Made by a program: the position numbers and the translations under genes. A stretch of DNA of 56,156 bases, taken from NCBI GenBank assembly GCA_003667245.1, contig RCNN01000188.1, positions 1-56,156 of the forward strand. Direction: 5' to 3'. Source of the DNA: Heterostelium multicystogenum (Eukaryota > Evosea > Eumycetozoa > Acytosteliales > Acytosteliaceae). Shown here in pieces: positions 12,901 through 24,750 of the stretch (positions are counted from its first letter, which is position 1; the number at the start of each line of letters is the position of its first letter). The notes under the pieces are model-generated. The model had not been told where the DNA came from, did not search any database, and worked only from the letters and a program-made list of their open reading frames with translations.

Positions 12901-14412
12901 GTCTAGATTTTCATGATACTTACTATTTGGAACCCATTGGGGGATATTGGATGAAATACCTAAACGTACTCCATTGTATAGAATCAGTTGCTTGGAGTTG
13001 ACTATAACTTTTGATCCATCAAACTTTTCAACGAGAGTATCAAAGCTAATCTTATATTCATTGTTTTCAGTGTAAAGTCCATATGGGTACTCCATTTCCA
13101 CACTTAATGGAGTTGGATATGAATATGTAAATCTATCAGTGAGGTCAGATACATTGATTCTAATATTGGATATAAACTTGTCAATAGAATAATCTGCTGT
13201 TACGTTTGGTGGCAGCAATTACAGCTTGTGTGACTGTGATAGGAATATTGAAAGACTGATACATTGTGACTGCATTATCTGCTATGAAAACAGTGGCCAA
13301 ATTCGGTAAACTATTAAAGAAGATTTCGTAAATAGCATTCTCATTGTTTCCCCAGAGTGGAATCAATTTTGAATTATCAAAATCCTTGTCTCTGTTTCCG
13401 ACCACTGAGTTTAGTTTGGAAATATTGGCTATTAAACTCCAACTTGGTGTTGGTTTTTTTAATAACTACGGAAGGATTATAAATACTATTGATGATTGTT
13501 GTTCTGGTAACTAGATAAAATATGAGAAAGAGGCAATTAAAAAAACAAGGTTTAAATTTATCTTACAATTAGACAGGTATGGATTGATCAAGTTAAGAGA
13601 TGACCAAGTTGTATTTAAAGAGTTCAAAGAATTTCCAGTAATGTTCACTCCATTGGTGATGTCCAAAAATTGTGGGCCAGTGAAATAATACTTAACCCAA
13701 TTCGATGGTCTGAGGGTCATTGGCGTAATGTAGCTCACATAAGAAGGTATGTTGGTTGATATTAAATACAATGGATTATCTTTTTGGAAAGAATAAATAG
13801 GGTTTTCTAGGTATATATATTGATAGAATACAAATCCATCATCACTGTAGAGTTTTGACTTCATTGTTATATTAAAAGTTGGACCAGGAACTTTGATTAT
13901 GATTTTGTTAATCTTTGAATGTCGTTTCAAATCCTTCAGAATCTCTCATTTACCTTTACATTGAAATGTTCCAAAATAAGTATCTTCAATTACAGCACCT
14001 GATGAACGCAACGTGATATTGTTATGTCCTATTACAAGATTATTTATGGTGATTTCATAAAGAGAGCTTCCTGGAAGTTTCCATATAATTGAAGTAGCCC
14101 ACGCATAGGGATAGCCTGGAAATCCAAAATAAACATTATCTCCATTTGTGTTATTCATTAGAAATCCACCAAACAAAGCCACTGAACAATCATTTTGTAA
14201 CACTTTTATTGGGTATTCATACAAATAAGGTGTTACCAATTGTGATTTTACAAAACCTATATTTACATTCGTCGTCCAAAATCGATAGATGATAGATACT
14301 TTATTAGAAATTCTCTTCTTTTAAAGCTGTATATAAATATTTTAGTATAAATACCATTTTTAAATGATATAGATAAAAATATTATTAAAAATAGAATATA
14401 ATTTATCTTCAT
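9930..14412 (-). CDS. ComC-like EGF-domain type I membrane protein (copy C), frame broken
   Basis: The second member of the ComC-like cluster. Exon 1 (14355-14412) encodes a signal peptide, MKINYILFLIIFLSISFKNG, and is spliced to 14256 by intron 14257-14354. About eight further exons encode a beta-rich, Asn-glycosylation-rich ectodomain. An EGF-like domain follows (six cysteines, near 10830-10920), then the ComC-type C-terminal domain (about 10130-10740), a TM helix (about 9990-10080) and a tail ending in QQKMNQLKKL. From about 10035 to 10940 it is nearly identical to copy D (14840-15745). Six single-base insertions relative to copy D (10087, 10461, 10485, 10521, 10599 and the T run at 10903) break its frame, although copy D is open there. 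Every one is a +1 within a short homopolymer. That fits poor base calling or a young pseudogene. The EGF and tail anchor are shared with copy D, but the N-terminal ectodomain is not. Confidence 0.75.
10035..10940 (-). repeat. Near-identical block shared with 14840-15745 (copy C side)
   Basis: A direct, same-strand duplication covering the EGF domain, the ComC C-terminal domain and the start of the TM region. Over hundreds of bases the two copies differ only at scattered sites. The exception is a short linker at about 10736-10785, which has diverged. Sequence on either side of the block is clearly less similar. This points to recent duplication followed by gene conversion of the 3' half only. 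Confidence 0.85.
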
Positions 14413-14746
14413 TGTTTGTTTTCAATGAGATTTTGGTATTTTGAAAATGATTCTTTAAAAATTTATGATCACACCGATCAACTCGACACAATAATTTTCA
14501 TCATGTTTTTTTTAAAACTCTTTCTAAGAGATCACTCTGTTTCAGATATTGAAGACTCTGGTTATTTCTTAAGTTGGATGGGTTTTGTAAAAACCGAAAA
14601 CAATCTAAAATATCATGATACTTTTTAAATTTCTAATCATTTTTCTTTGCAAATTAATAATTGTAATTCTGTTTGAGAGTCAAACCATCATTCACTTACA
14701 AGTCTAAAATAGCATTTTTGAACTAAAAAAAATAAAACGAATAAGT
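14413..14746. promoter_or_regulatory. Spacer between tandem ComC-like genes, probable copy C promoter
   Basis: A 334 bp AT-rich spacer between the copy D stop and the copy C start codon on the - strand. It must hold the copy D terminator and the copy C promoter. A short + strand open frame here (14416-14628) has no supporting homology and is not called. Confidence 0.4.
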
Positions 14747-17700
14747 TTATTTATTCAGATTTTTGAGTTTAGCTACAAAATTAATTTCAGAGTATCTTAG
14801 TTTATGTTTGATAATTAGGACAATAACGACTACAGCAATTGCAAATACAACAGCACCAACAACAATTCCTGAGATTGCAGCAGTACTCAGTTTGCTCTTG
14901 GACGAACGACATTGTGTGTCTTCGGGTTGTTCTTGGTCCACAAGAACTGAAAAGTCAGGGTCCAATTTGACATGTTGTTGGAATTGTGGAATGTTGATTC
15001 CAATGAATGTTTGAACATTCGATTCTGTGTTGATTGGTTTCATCTCATTGTCTAAAAGTGAGTTGCTGATCACTTGAACATTGTTGTCGATCTCTGCAAA
15101 TCGAAGGAATCTTCCATAGAGTGATTGTTGATCGATGTTCATCTTCACCCATTGGATATCATCATTCGTACCACCAAAAGACTTTGCTGAACATGTGTCA
15201 TCAGAATCAGATTTCAACTCAGCAGACATTACAAGTTGAAGTGTTGAGAGTTTGTCTTTGAATTGGTATGGTGTCAATGAAATTGAATATTTGATTGTCG
15301 ATGGAAGCATTGTGATGTTTTGTTTGGCAAAGATGATTGTTGTTTCATTGTAAAAGTACTCAATGTCAACTGTGATGTTGGTTGTTTCCAAGACAAGTTC
15401 ATATCTGAAGATGAATCTTTCATTTGTTGTCAAGTTGAACAGTGTCCAATTTGAGAGTTGGTATTCTCCCAATATTTCATTGGATGATGATAGTTCTCTG
15501 AGTGAAACAACTGAGATTGTACTGATCAGTTTGTTTAGATTTTCTCCATTTTGTATAACAGTTGTATTAATTGTTGGTTTGTCATTCTGTATTGGAGGAG
15601 GTGGAATGATAACAACTTCAGAATTACAATCTGGACCGTACCAAGGAGCAGTACAAATACATTCACCATTGACACATTCTCCTTTTCCGGAGCATGGTGT
15701 TTTTCCAGGACATTGTTGTGGATTGGAAGATGGTGTTGGTGTTGGAGATAGGGTTGGTTTAATAGGTCTTTCTCCTGGTGGTGGAGGAACATATTTTGAA
15801 GATTTCAAGTTCATTTGAGCTCTGTCCATTGACAATGAGTAGAATTTTTATCGATAGTCCATTTACAGGTGCAACTTTGATCAAAAATATGGATGGATAT
15901 CTTAGATCGATAGGGATATTTTGGAATCCTTTTTCCATCTCTATAGTCGATATGACATGTTACAGTGTCTGATGGAAGTCCCATTTTCTTGCCTCTGATA
16001 TACAAAGGACCACCTTTTGGCAATAGAGTGTCTGAAGACTCAAGCACAGGAACTGTTAAATTGAATGTTGTGGAGCCATAGTAAGTCATACCTTTTGTTT
16101 TTTAATTCAGATGATGTAATTCCTCCGAGGTTTCGGTGATTATCGACAACTCCAAAGATTGAAATCAAGAATTTTCCCTTCATGGCAAATCCGTAAGGTA
16201 TTGGACTATTTACCCTAAATTCAATATTAGGTCCATTGATTGACATTAGCTGAGCCTTTGGCAAAGCGAAGTTTTCACCATAGTAAGAGGTTAGGAATAC
16301 GATGGGGTAATCTTTTGGATCCATTGAAATTCCAGATGAATCATCGGTTACTGTGAATGTAGCTTGGAAAAGTCTATCGTTTGATCCAACATCAATTACA
16401 GGTGTGTCGAGGGTAAATGAAATTACAGTTGGGGGCTTTAAATCAGGTGTTATTGTACAACTAACTGTAATATTGGTCAATGATTCTTTAAAAAAGTCAC
16501 CCCACATCTTATAGTATGGATTCAATCTTGGTGTTATCGATCCAGGCTTTGATGATGCCTCATTGCCAAGATAATCATATAGAACCAAATCAAGGTGATA
16601 AATTTGACTCATACAATTTCCATTGATTGGCATTCTGATTGAATAGTTTCCATAGAATTCATCACCTCCTGTATTGTTCATTGATGTGAATGTAATATTT
16701 GTTGGGATTGGATCAATGTTTGATGAAATCATAGCAACTCCATGACTGAATCCACTTGGTTTATCAAACAGTGTAAAGTCCCAACCAATTATCAAGGTCT
16801 CGTTTGGTTGTATAGTAAATGAGTCTGAAGGGTATTGTCTCATAGTTTCAACATTTGGTCCCATTTCATCAGCATCTATTTGTTAGGATTAGTTACTTAG
16901 TTTCATATAAATGGAATTTCATAACTTACAATCAGAAACAACCTTGAGTAATGCATCAGATCCAAATTTAAGAGATATCAAATCTCTTGGAAGATGAGAA
17001 GGAGCTGCTGTGATGTTGTAATCGAGTGACCTTGAGAACAACTGTGGACGGATTGTGATGGGAATATTAAACATCTTTGAACTCGTATTATAATATCCTG
17101 TGAACACATTATTCTTATCGATAATTCCCGGAAGATGAGAATGTGATGGGAAATAGATTGATGGTGTATCATTTTGTTGACTTCCAATAAAATTAAACAA
17201 TAAAACAGTTGAGCCATTTCCATTTGAAACATTAATAATATTTGGTTCAAATTTGAAATAAGTAATAGATTCCAAATCAATTTGAGCTAGAAATAATATT
17301 ACTCCAAATTAATATTAATTTCAATCATATATCTATATTTATACATACTTAGTACCGATGGAACTGAAGGGAATATCTGTAGCTGAGGGTTTAAAGATAT
17401 ATCGTCATAATTGTTATTTGGATCTTCTGCTGGATAGTAGGAATTCAACTTTACATATTTGTAAACAGAGTATCCGTTCCAATTAATCTCCTTTTCAAAA
17501 ATTCCATTATAAATTGATCCTTGAATCAAATCGGATCCTTTAATTTCGGTGTTATAGATGTTGATTAATCGTAGGCCATATCTATAGTTTGACAATACAT
17601 TTAATCTGATGATAAATGAGAATGTTGAAATTTTAAAGAATTCAATATTATAAATTTTGATATCACAACATAGATATCCAGGATCTTGATATGAAGGAAT

Positions 17701-19193
17701 TTTAGTAAATGTCAGTGTTTAGAATCTAATCATACATACAAGAAGGTGACCAGAATGGGAAAGATATTGAAAAACCCAACGATATAGTGTTGTATTTCAT
17801 TAAGAATGGAATTGGTGACTGACCAACTGAAAAGTTTGAATGAAGTACTTCTACTGAGAATATATAATCTAATCCATCAGACATTATACCCACTGGGTAA
17901 TTGAAATTTGCATCTAGTCCATTAGCATAAGAAATAGTAAATGGTCCAAATCCAATAGCATCAGTTTTAGCTGTGAATCTTGTAACGTAAGCATTCAGAT
18001 TTTGATCTTGGAATGCACTACCGATTTCTGAGGTAAAATTGGACAAAAACATTGGAATGTTCTTAATAGTTCCAAACAAGTCTGAGTAGATCGTTGTTTT
18101 AATATCACTGACTTGGAAACTTAAGCGTTGATTTAAAAAAGTTGTATTTATAAATACACCATAGGTTGCATTGTTTTGATTACCAAGGATAGGATATACT
18201 TTTTCATCTAATCTCCAACTCTGGAAACCAATTTCAGAATTTAAATTACTCACTTGAAGTATCAAGTTGTGAGTTGTGAATCTAGAATAAGTCTGAACAA
18301 TAGAATTGTAGCCTAAAGAAGTTGTTCTAACATCTGTTTAAAGAAAATTAATATAATAATAAATAAACAACTAAACAATGGTTAACTATTACTTGTATAG
18401 GGAGTGCTAATGTTGTAAACTGTGGCAGCTTGAGACATTCCTTGAGGATAAAGTTTAACATCAGATTCTTTTAGCTGATCCAAATCTAGTATTTTGTATT
18501 TGACTCTGAGCCAATTTGAGGGATAAGGGCTTAGAGGTTCCACATTACAGAATGGTACTTGAGGGGAGCTACATTGAACAGTTGATCTTGTCATATTGAG
18601 AGGATTCGATAAGTAGAAATATTGGACAAATTGAAATGGAGTTGTATCTTTAAACAAAGCAGGTGTGTTTAGGATATTGAAAGGGGTTTGGAATGCTAGA
18701 ATGCTCCTATTAATATAATGAAAACTTGATGATGATCTTGGACCATGAAGACTTACGTTTACAATTGACTGAAACATATGAAAAAACAGTGTTGACACCT
18801 TGGTACCTTGCGATAACACTCAAATTTGTCCAACCAGGTTGAATCTCTGTAAAAGTCAATCTGGTCAAAAAATAGGATGAGTTTGACCAGTAGGAGTCGT
18901 AGGTACTTGATAGTTTGAAATTTCCATTTGGATAAAAAGTGTTTAAAGTGGTAAATGAAGTTTCCAATGTATATTCACAAGATAAATTGGAAACTAAAGT
19001 GAAATAAGGAGGAGCCAATATAGAACCTTCTGTATATCCTCCGAATAACACTATTTATAATTTTTCAAAACAACAACAACAAAATGTATAAATGTTAGTA
19101 TTGTCCAATTTAAAGACTTTAAAGATTTATTATTAACGTACCTCCCAGTGCTAATGCTAAAGTTATAACAAATTTCCTTAGATATGTATACAT
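14747..19193 (-). CDS. ComC-like EGF-domain type I membrane protein (copy D)
   Basis: The third and best-preserved ComC-like gene. Exon 1 (19142-19193) encodes the signal peptide MYTYLRKFVITLALALGG. Intron 19051-19141 leads into the ectodomain exons (FGGYTEGSILAPPYF...). The last exon is open for over 1 kb: a Pro-rich linker, an EGF-like domain with six cysteines ending in APWYGPDC (about 15620-15710), the ComC-type C-terminal domain (about 14940-15560), a TM helix (AISGIVVGAVVFAIAVVVIV) and a basic tail. A frame break near 15820-15840 separates that exon from the preceding ectodomain exon, and another lies near 18760-18800; both can be bridged by one base. The gene is tandem with copy C, with 334 bp between this stop and the copy C start. 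Likely role: cell-surface recognition or signalling during development, inferred from the family. Confidence 0.8.
14840..15745 (-). repeat. Near-identical block shared with 10035-10940 (copy D side)
   Basis: Partner of the block at 10035-10940, on the same strand about 4.8 kb away. Here the reading frame is intact. It encodes the EGF domain, the C-terminal domain and the beginning of the TM segment. The membrane helix and tail themselves differ between the two genes. Confidence 0.85.
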
Positions 19194-19996
19194 ATATGAT
19201 TAGTGATTATTTCTATCTATCCTTTCATTGTGATCCGAAAGAAGGAGTTAAAAAGAGTTGTAAAAATAAAATCTAATTTTGCCTGACATTCTTGTTGTTA
19301 GATCAAAAATCAAAAGAATTATTGGATAAAAAGAATCTGATCATTTATGTTTATCATAAAATCAATCATAATTGTTAACACCAATAATAATATCTATTTT
19401 GATTTGTAATGGAGCCAAAATCTAGATCTTTATTTTTAATTTTTTGTGTTGTTTTTTTCCCAAATTGACATGAACTAGATCCCAGTGAATCAGTTAAGAT
19501 ACCTAACTAATAATAACAAACAAACAACAATTAAAATCTAATTTCATGGAATGATTGTAAAAAATAACAAGAAAGTAAAGTAAAGTAAAGTAAAGTTAAT
19601 TCCTGTATTTAAAATCTATCTTTAATATTAATATCTTAATTTGAATGAAGTGGTTTAAAGAATTTTGTAAAGATGAGAAAGTGCTCAAGTTAATGTTCAT
19701 AGGGTTCATAGAGAATAGAATAATCAGAAAAAAAGGACACCATATTTACTTACTTATTGACTTACGTAATAGTGTTTAATTGTAATTGAGTAATCCCATC
19801 CATTCGTTGGTGAAGATTTAATGGGAAAATATAAAGAAAATTTGGTTGATTTTGTATTTTTTAAAATTTAAACTACTCTAAAGCATATTATCATTCATTT
19901 ACTAGTTAGTTTGTCAGATACAATTGTGTGTTTATTTGGCTCTGATATCAGATAGATAGACTTTTACACATATTTAATTAGATAGATAGAATAGTA
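19194..19996. other. Divergent intergenic region, ComC-like copy D / tcf25
   Basis: About 800 bp of AT-rich DNA between two divergently transcribed genes, so it should hold both promoters. It contains a short AAAGT tandem repeat (about 19575-19596). No gene is seen. Confidence 0.5.
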
Positions 19997-22234
19997 ATGT
20001 CATCGAGAGCTTTGAGGAAATTAAAGAAAGTCAAAGATGACTTTGAGGAGAATATAGATGATGCTGATAGTCACGATGAAGATGACAGTGAAGTTCAACA
20101 TTCCAAACCAAAGTCAAACAAGAAATCACCTGTATCAAGCTTTTCAATGTTAAATTTAGATGATGACGATGATGACGAAAACAATGAAGATAATGATGAT
20201 AATGACAATGAAGATGATGATAATGACAATGAAGTTGTAGTGAAAAACACCAAGACAAAGAAACAACAAGCAAGTAACAACAACAATAACAATAATAATA
20301 ACAATAACAGTGCAAAGAAAAAGAAGAAGCAACAAAAGAAGAAGAAATCAAGTAACAATACAGGAAATAGTAACAGTGACATTGATAAAATAGTCAATGA
20401 AATTACCTCGACAACTACAACAAACAATAGTCTGCAGTCAAAGGCCGACGAGCAACAAAAGTATCGCGACATACTTGCTGTTGATCCAAAACATCTAAAT
20501 GCATCAAACGAACTAAAGAAGCTCTTTGGTTGCAAAGTGGTAAGTATCAGAGCCTGTGACGAGGCAGTGGTGCGAATGTGAACTAACCTTGCTGGAATTC
20601 AATCATTGGCCAATGAAACAGAGCGACATGAAGGAGATGAAGAAAAAGAATAGCAACTCTCATACCAATGTCAATATGATGAAGAAGAAGAGTTGGATGT
20701 TTGTTGCGCCACAGCAAGAGTGGCCAGAAATAGTGCAGTCGTTTGTGATGGAGTTGGAACACAGCGAGGGTGATGTCAACTACTTCACCATCCGATGGAG
20801 CGAGAGCTATCGCCGTCTACAAGAGGAGTTCTACGAGGTATTGGCATCTCATGATCCTATGCACATCGCTGAGCTTCTACGTTTCCACCCATACCATGTT
20901 GACTCGCTTTTGCAGTTGAGTCAGGTGTGTTTACAGACTGCGGACTACCAGCACGCTGGTGACTTTGTGGAGAGAGCGATCTTTGCATTTGAATACTGTT
21001 GGCATCACCTATTCAATCCAAGCAGTGGAACATCTAGACTCGAATACAAGCACCAAGAAAATAAGTAACTATAGCTCATCATTACAGTTGACAAGCTGAT
21101 CATGACACTAACGACTATGCAATCACTGAATTATGTAGAACCTGTTTCCTTTCAGTATTTAGACATATTCAAATTTTAGGAAGAAGAGCATGTCCAAGAA
21201 CAGCACTCGAATTTTGCAAGGTTTTGATATCATTGGACTACAGCGATCCATTGTTTGTGCGATTGATTATAGATTACTACGCATTGAAATCAAAGCAGTA
21301 TGAATATTTGGTAGAACTCTATACTAAAGTTGGAAAGCTCACACCACTGATGACACAAACATTAGACTTGTTGCCAAACTTTTGCTACAGCGGTGCTCTT
21401 GCACAATTTTTGTTGGACGGTGAAAGCCAAGCGGCAGACAATCTGCTACAGAAGGCTCTGATCAGATTCCCAATGGTCTTGAAGCCATTGCTGCAGAAAC
21501 TACAGTCCAGTTTGATGATAATTAAGGATGGAAAGCCATTCAATTTGGAGGAACATATCTATTTCAAATCTACCAACGAGCTTTTGAAACCAGTCGAACA
21601 CTTGATATCGCTGTACGTTGAGCGAAATCATCCAATTTGGAAACAGCATCCAACCACTTTGGAATGGCTCAAGAAGAACACAGAGGCTGTGATCAAGCTT
21701 GTCGAGAGCAAGGACAAGTTGGTTGAGGAGTCGGTGCAGTTGGTTTTGAAAGAGTACAGCGTTGTTGACCAATCCGTCTTTGACCACTTGTTCCTCTCTG
21801 AATATTCAGACGTTGTCCAACGTCTGCCACCAGATGTCATTGAGATGATGAGAAACGAGGGATTCAACAACATCGAGCCACCAAGAGGACAGGATCCACG
21901 TCGTGGAATAGGTGCTGGATATCAGGTGTACCGTGCACCTCGTGTAGTACAACAAAGACAACAGGTAGCAGCACAACAGCAGCAAATGGCAGAGCAACAA
22001 TTCCTTCAACAACTACAGCAAATACAACCAAACATTGATCCTAACAATCCATTGCTCGGATTCATTCAATCACTCTTCCCTTGGAATGCAGGTGGTCAGC
22101 AGCAGCAACAACCACAACCAGCAAGAGGATTCTTAGATGACTATGTCGACATGATTTATGAAGATGAAGAAGATAATGTACAACCTCAACAACCAAGAAA
22201 CAATAATAACAATAGACAACAGAGAAGACAATAA
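19997..22234 (+). CDS. tcf25: TCF25/Nulp1 homologue (ribosome quality control factor)
   Basis: Three exons, 19997-20539, 20622-21064 and 21139-22234, join in frame without any break to a 693-residue protein. The Tcf25 family (yeast Rqc1) works with the listerin/Ltn1 E3 ligase and NEMF on stalled 60S subunits. Residues 1-140 are low complexity: acidic Asp/Asn runs, a poly-Asn run and Lys-rich patches. The conserved core starts near DILAVDPKHLNASNELKKLFG. It then shows HPYHVDSLLQLSQVC, FVERAIFAFEYCWHHLFNP, GRRACPRTALEFCKVLISLD and LIIDYYALKSKQYEYLVELY, which match the TCF25 core in order. The C-terminus is Gln/Asn-rich with an acidic LDDYVDMIYEDEED stretch. The first intron (20540-20621) is GTAAGT...ACAG, phase 0, and its use restores the core. 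No neighbour suggests a shared pathway. Confidence 0.95.
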
Positions 22235-23676
22235 ATAAACAACAATATAATAGTAATAATACAAATACTTATTTATAAATGTTTCATATAAACAAAGATC
22301 AAAGATATACACTACAATTTAATCGTAGTTATTACGAGAGGATAGTTTGGGACAACAAAGATTGATTGAATAATTAATATTAATTACATCCCATATCATG
22401 AAAGCAGACTATGACTTGTCAGAAATCCAAATCATTATTTAATTAAAAAAAAAAGAAAAATATAAATATTTTTGATTATTCTTATAAATTTTAAATTGTA
22501 TATGTCTAAGACAATGATCAAAGATATAGAATAAAATCTCTTAAAAGATATAAAACACATAGATTTCAAAAGATAAATCAATAAAAAAGATAATTGTATA
22601 TTATCTTTATCTTTATCTATTTTTTAATCAATCAAGAATGTAATACATATAAATCAACTATATCAATATATGAAGCCGGAGAACGATAAAGAATATTTTA
22701 AAAATATTATCATCTACTAAATGTGGAGAGAGTCATTATTAAATTTAAAAATAGTTTTAATAAATATCCATCGCTATTATTATATTATTAAATATCATTA
22801 AAAATAAAACATTTGATTTCTATTCTACTCTATTTTATAAAAGGAAATAAAAGAAAATCAGGGTGAGGGGGTATGAATCAGATAAGGTTGTCTCCACAAT
22901 TACTCTTATCACAGCTTTATAATCTTTATAATAACAAGAATTAAAAAAAAGGTAATAACAATTCAATCTCCATTGTTCAACTTATTGTAATCTCTATTTT
23001 AAAACATTGTTGATATTATTTTTTTATTGATTGATTGATATTGATGAATGATGATTAAAAAAGTTGGAATATTTATGAAAGATACTGTTTGTTTGATTGA
23101 AATGTGTGTGTGTTTGTTTCCACTTTTAATCATTAAAATATATAAATAATTTTAAAACTTTTAAATTGGGTGTTTGGGATGACAAGTATGTGGTGTGGTA
23201 TCACCACTAGGAAAATGTGTTTAACATTTGATAGAATTGATCAAATTAACTAAAAAGGAAATGTTATCAATCCTTTATTAATAATGATCGCTTTAATAAT
23301 ATAAATATATATATTAATTAGGACATACAGCTGCAAAGTATGATTGGTGTGGATAAATGATCGATTGTCTAGAACTAATTGTTGAGGGGTTTTTATCAAC
23401 TTTAGTTGATTCTATCCTTTAAAGGCAATTGAATTTTCATTGATTCCTTTGCTGTCTGCCTAGACTGATCTCTCTATCGTCGGACAGCTATGACACAGGA
23501 ATACTATAAATACTCATTGTTCTCAAACCATTATTCATCAATCAATCAAATCAAATCAATCAATCAATCAAATAATTAATAATTATATATTTTATAATTA
23601 TATATATTTATATATTGTTATCCATCCAGAATATTGTTATTTTCTTATATAACTTAACCAAATATATATCAAAAAA
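22235..23676. other. Intergenic, tcf25 to mucin-like gene
   Basis: About 1.4 kb, very AT-rich, with no gene seen. Near the 3' end it probably holds the strong promoter of the next gene: a TATA-like ACTATAAATACTC at about 23503 and a run of ATCAATCA repeats (about 23537-23570). A G-rich stretch, GGGTGAGGGGGT, at about 22861 resembles the G-box type of developmental promoter element; this is a resemblance only. Confidence 0.45.
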
Positions 23677-24492
23677 ATGTTTAGACAAACAATCTACACT
23701 TTACTTGTAACAATGGCCTTGGTCTCATGTATCTCCGCTAATGCTGGTTTCATGACTCCAACTCCACGTCTTGCCTGTAGCGCTGCTAGCACAGCTGGTT
23801 GTGCCAATACCCAAGCTTGTGTATTGTCCGCCCCTGTCGAAGCCAATCGTGTTGCCATCGATATTACCAAGACCAACAACTTTGTAATCTACCAAGCCAA
23901 GCCATGGACTGTCGCCAACAACAACTCAAATACCTACACCATGCAATTGTTCGTCAACGGAAAGGGACACACCTTGAAGACCATCGATGAAGACTCTGTT
24001 CTCAAGACTGTTGGTAGCTTCAACTTCTCTCTTCCACCATTAGCCGACAACATCAAGTCCAGTCTCGACTTCTCCAGCCCAATCAAGGCCTACTTCCAAA
24101 TGATCTTCGACGCCAGAAACGGTGGTGGTGATGTCTACTACTCATGCGCTGATGTCTTCATTACTGACAAGGCTGTCAACACTACTACCACTGGTGCTAC
24201 TACTGGTGCCACTGCTAATGCTACCACTGCCGCCACCACTGGAGCTTCCACTGCCAACACTACCACTACCGCCACCACTGGTATGACCACTGGATTGACC
24301 ACTGGTAATGCTACCACCACCACACCAAAGCCATCCGTCAAGCCAACCACTGGAGCCAACCCAACTACTGGAGCAGCCACTACTGAAGTAGGTGGTAGTC
24401 TCGGATCCAACGAAAGTTCCTCCGCTTCCAGCATTGTCTTCAATGCTCAAGTCATTGTCTCAATGATCGTCGCCTTGTACATCCTCTTCTAA
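23677..24492 (+). CDS. Secreted, probably GPI-anchored mucin-like surface protein
   Basis: A single-exon gene of 271 residues. A signal peptide ends near VSCISANA (residues about 1-22). A globular region of about 145 residues follows with cysteines in GCANTQAC and YYSCADVF. Next comes a Thr/Ala/Gly-rich stretch (about 165-240) with many TT and TTG repeats, typical of O-glycosylated stalks, then a Ser-rich segment and a hydrophobic C-terminus (VIVSMIVALYILF) with no charged tail. That ending is what a GPI-anchoring signal looks like. Codons end in C far more often than in neighbouring genes (ACC, GCC, AAC, TTC), which in dictyostelids usually marks high expression. I do not recognise the globular domain. 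The protein probably sits on the outer face of the plasma membrane or in the coat; its function is unknown. Confidence 0.85.
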   Translation: MFRQTIYTLLVTMALVSCISANAGFMTPTPRLACSAASTAGCANTQACVLSAPVEANRVAIDITKTNNFVIYQAKPWTVANNNSNTYTMQLFVNGKGHTLKTIDEDSVLKTVGSFNFSLPPLADNIKSSLDFSSPIKAYFQMIFDARNGGGDVYYSCADVFITDKAVNTTTTGATTGATANATTAATTGASTANTTTTATTGMTTGLTTGNATTTTPKPSVKPTTGANPTTGAATTEVGGSLGSNESSSASSIVFNAQVIVSMIVALYILF

Positions 24493-24750
24493 AACAATCA
24501 CCATATTACACTTTAAACCTCACCTTCCAACAAATGAAAGTGATGGTAATGTAATACCTTAAAGCAAATTCAATTCAATTCAATTTGTTCCCAATCATTT
24601 CAAAATATCTTTGTCAAACAATAGTATAGAAAAAACAACAACAATTAGTATCATTAGAAATCTTTTAAAAATAAAGTAGTTTTTTTTTTGGTTTTCCACA
24701 TTAATAATTTCTTTCCAATAATTATAAATTATAGTATTATTATAGTATTA

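Noticed and set aside
14416..14628. A + strand 70-codon frame between the tandem ComC-like genes
   Set aside because: It lies in the copy C promoter, is AT-rich and has no domain.
20095..20535. A Leu/Ser-rich - strand frame of 146 codons
   Set aside because: It is the antisense of the Asp/Asn/Lys-rich N-terminus of tcf25.
24138..24450. Two long - strand frames (Val-rich and Gly/Ser-rich)
   Set aside because: They are shadows of the Thr/Ala/Gly repeat of the mucin-like gene on the + strand.
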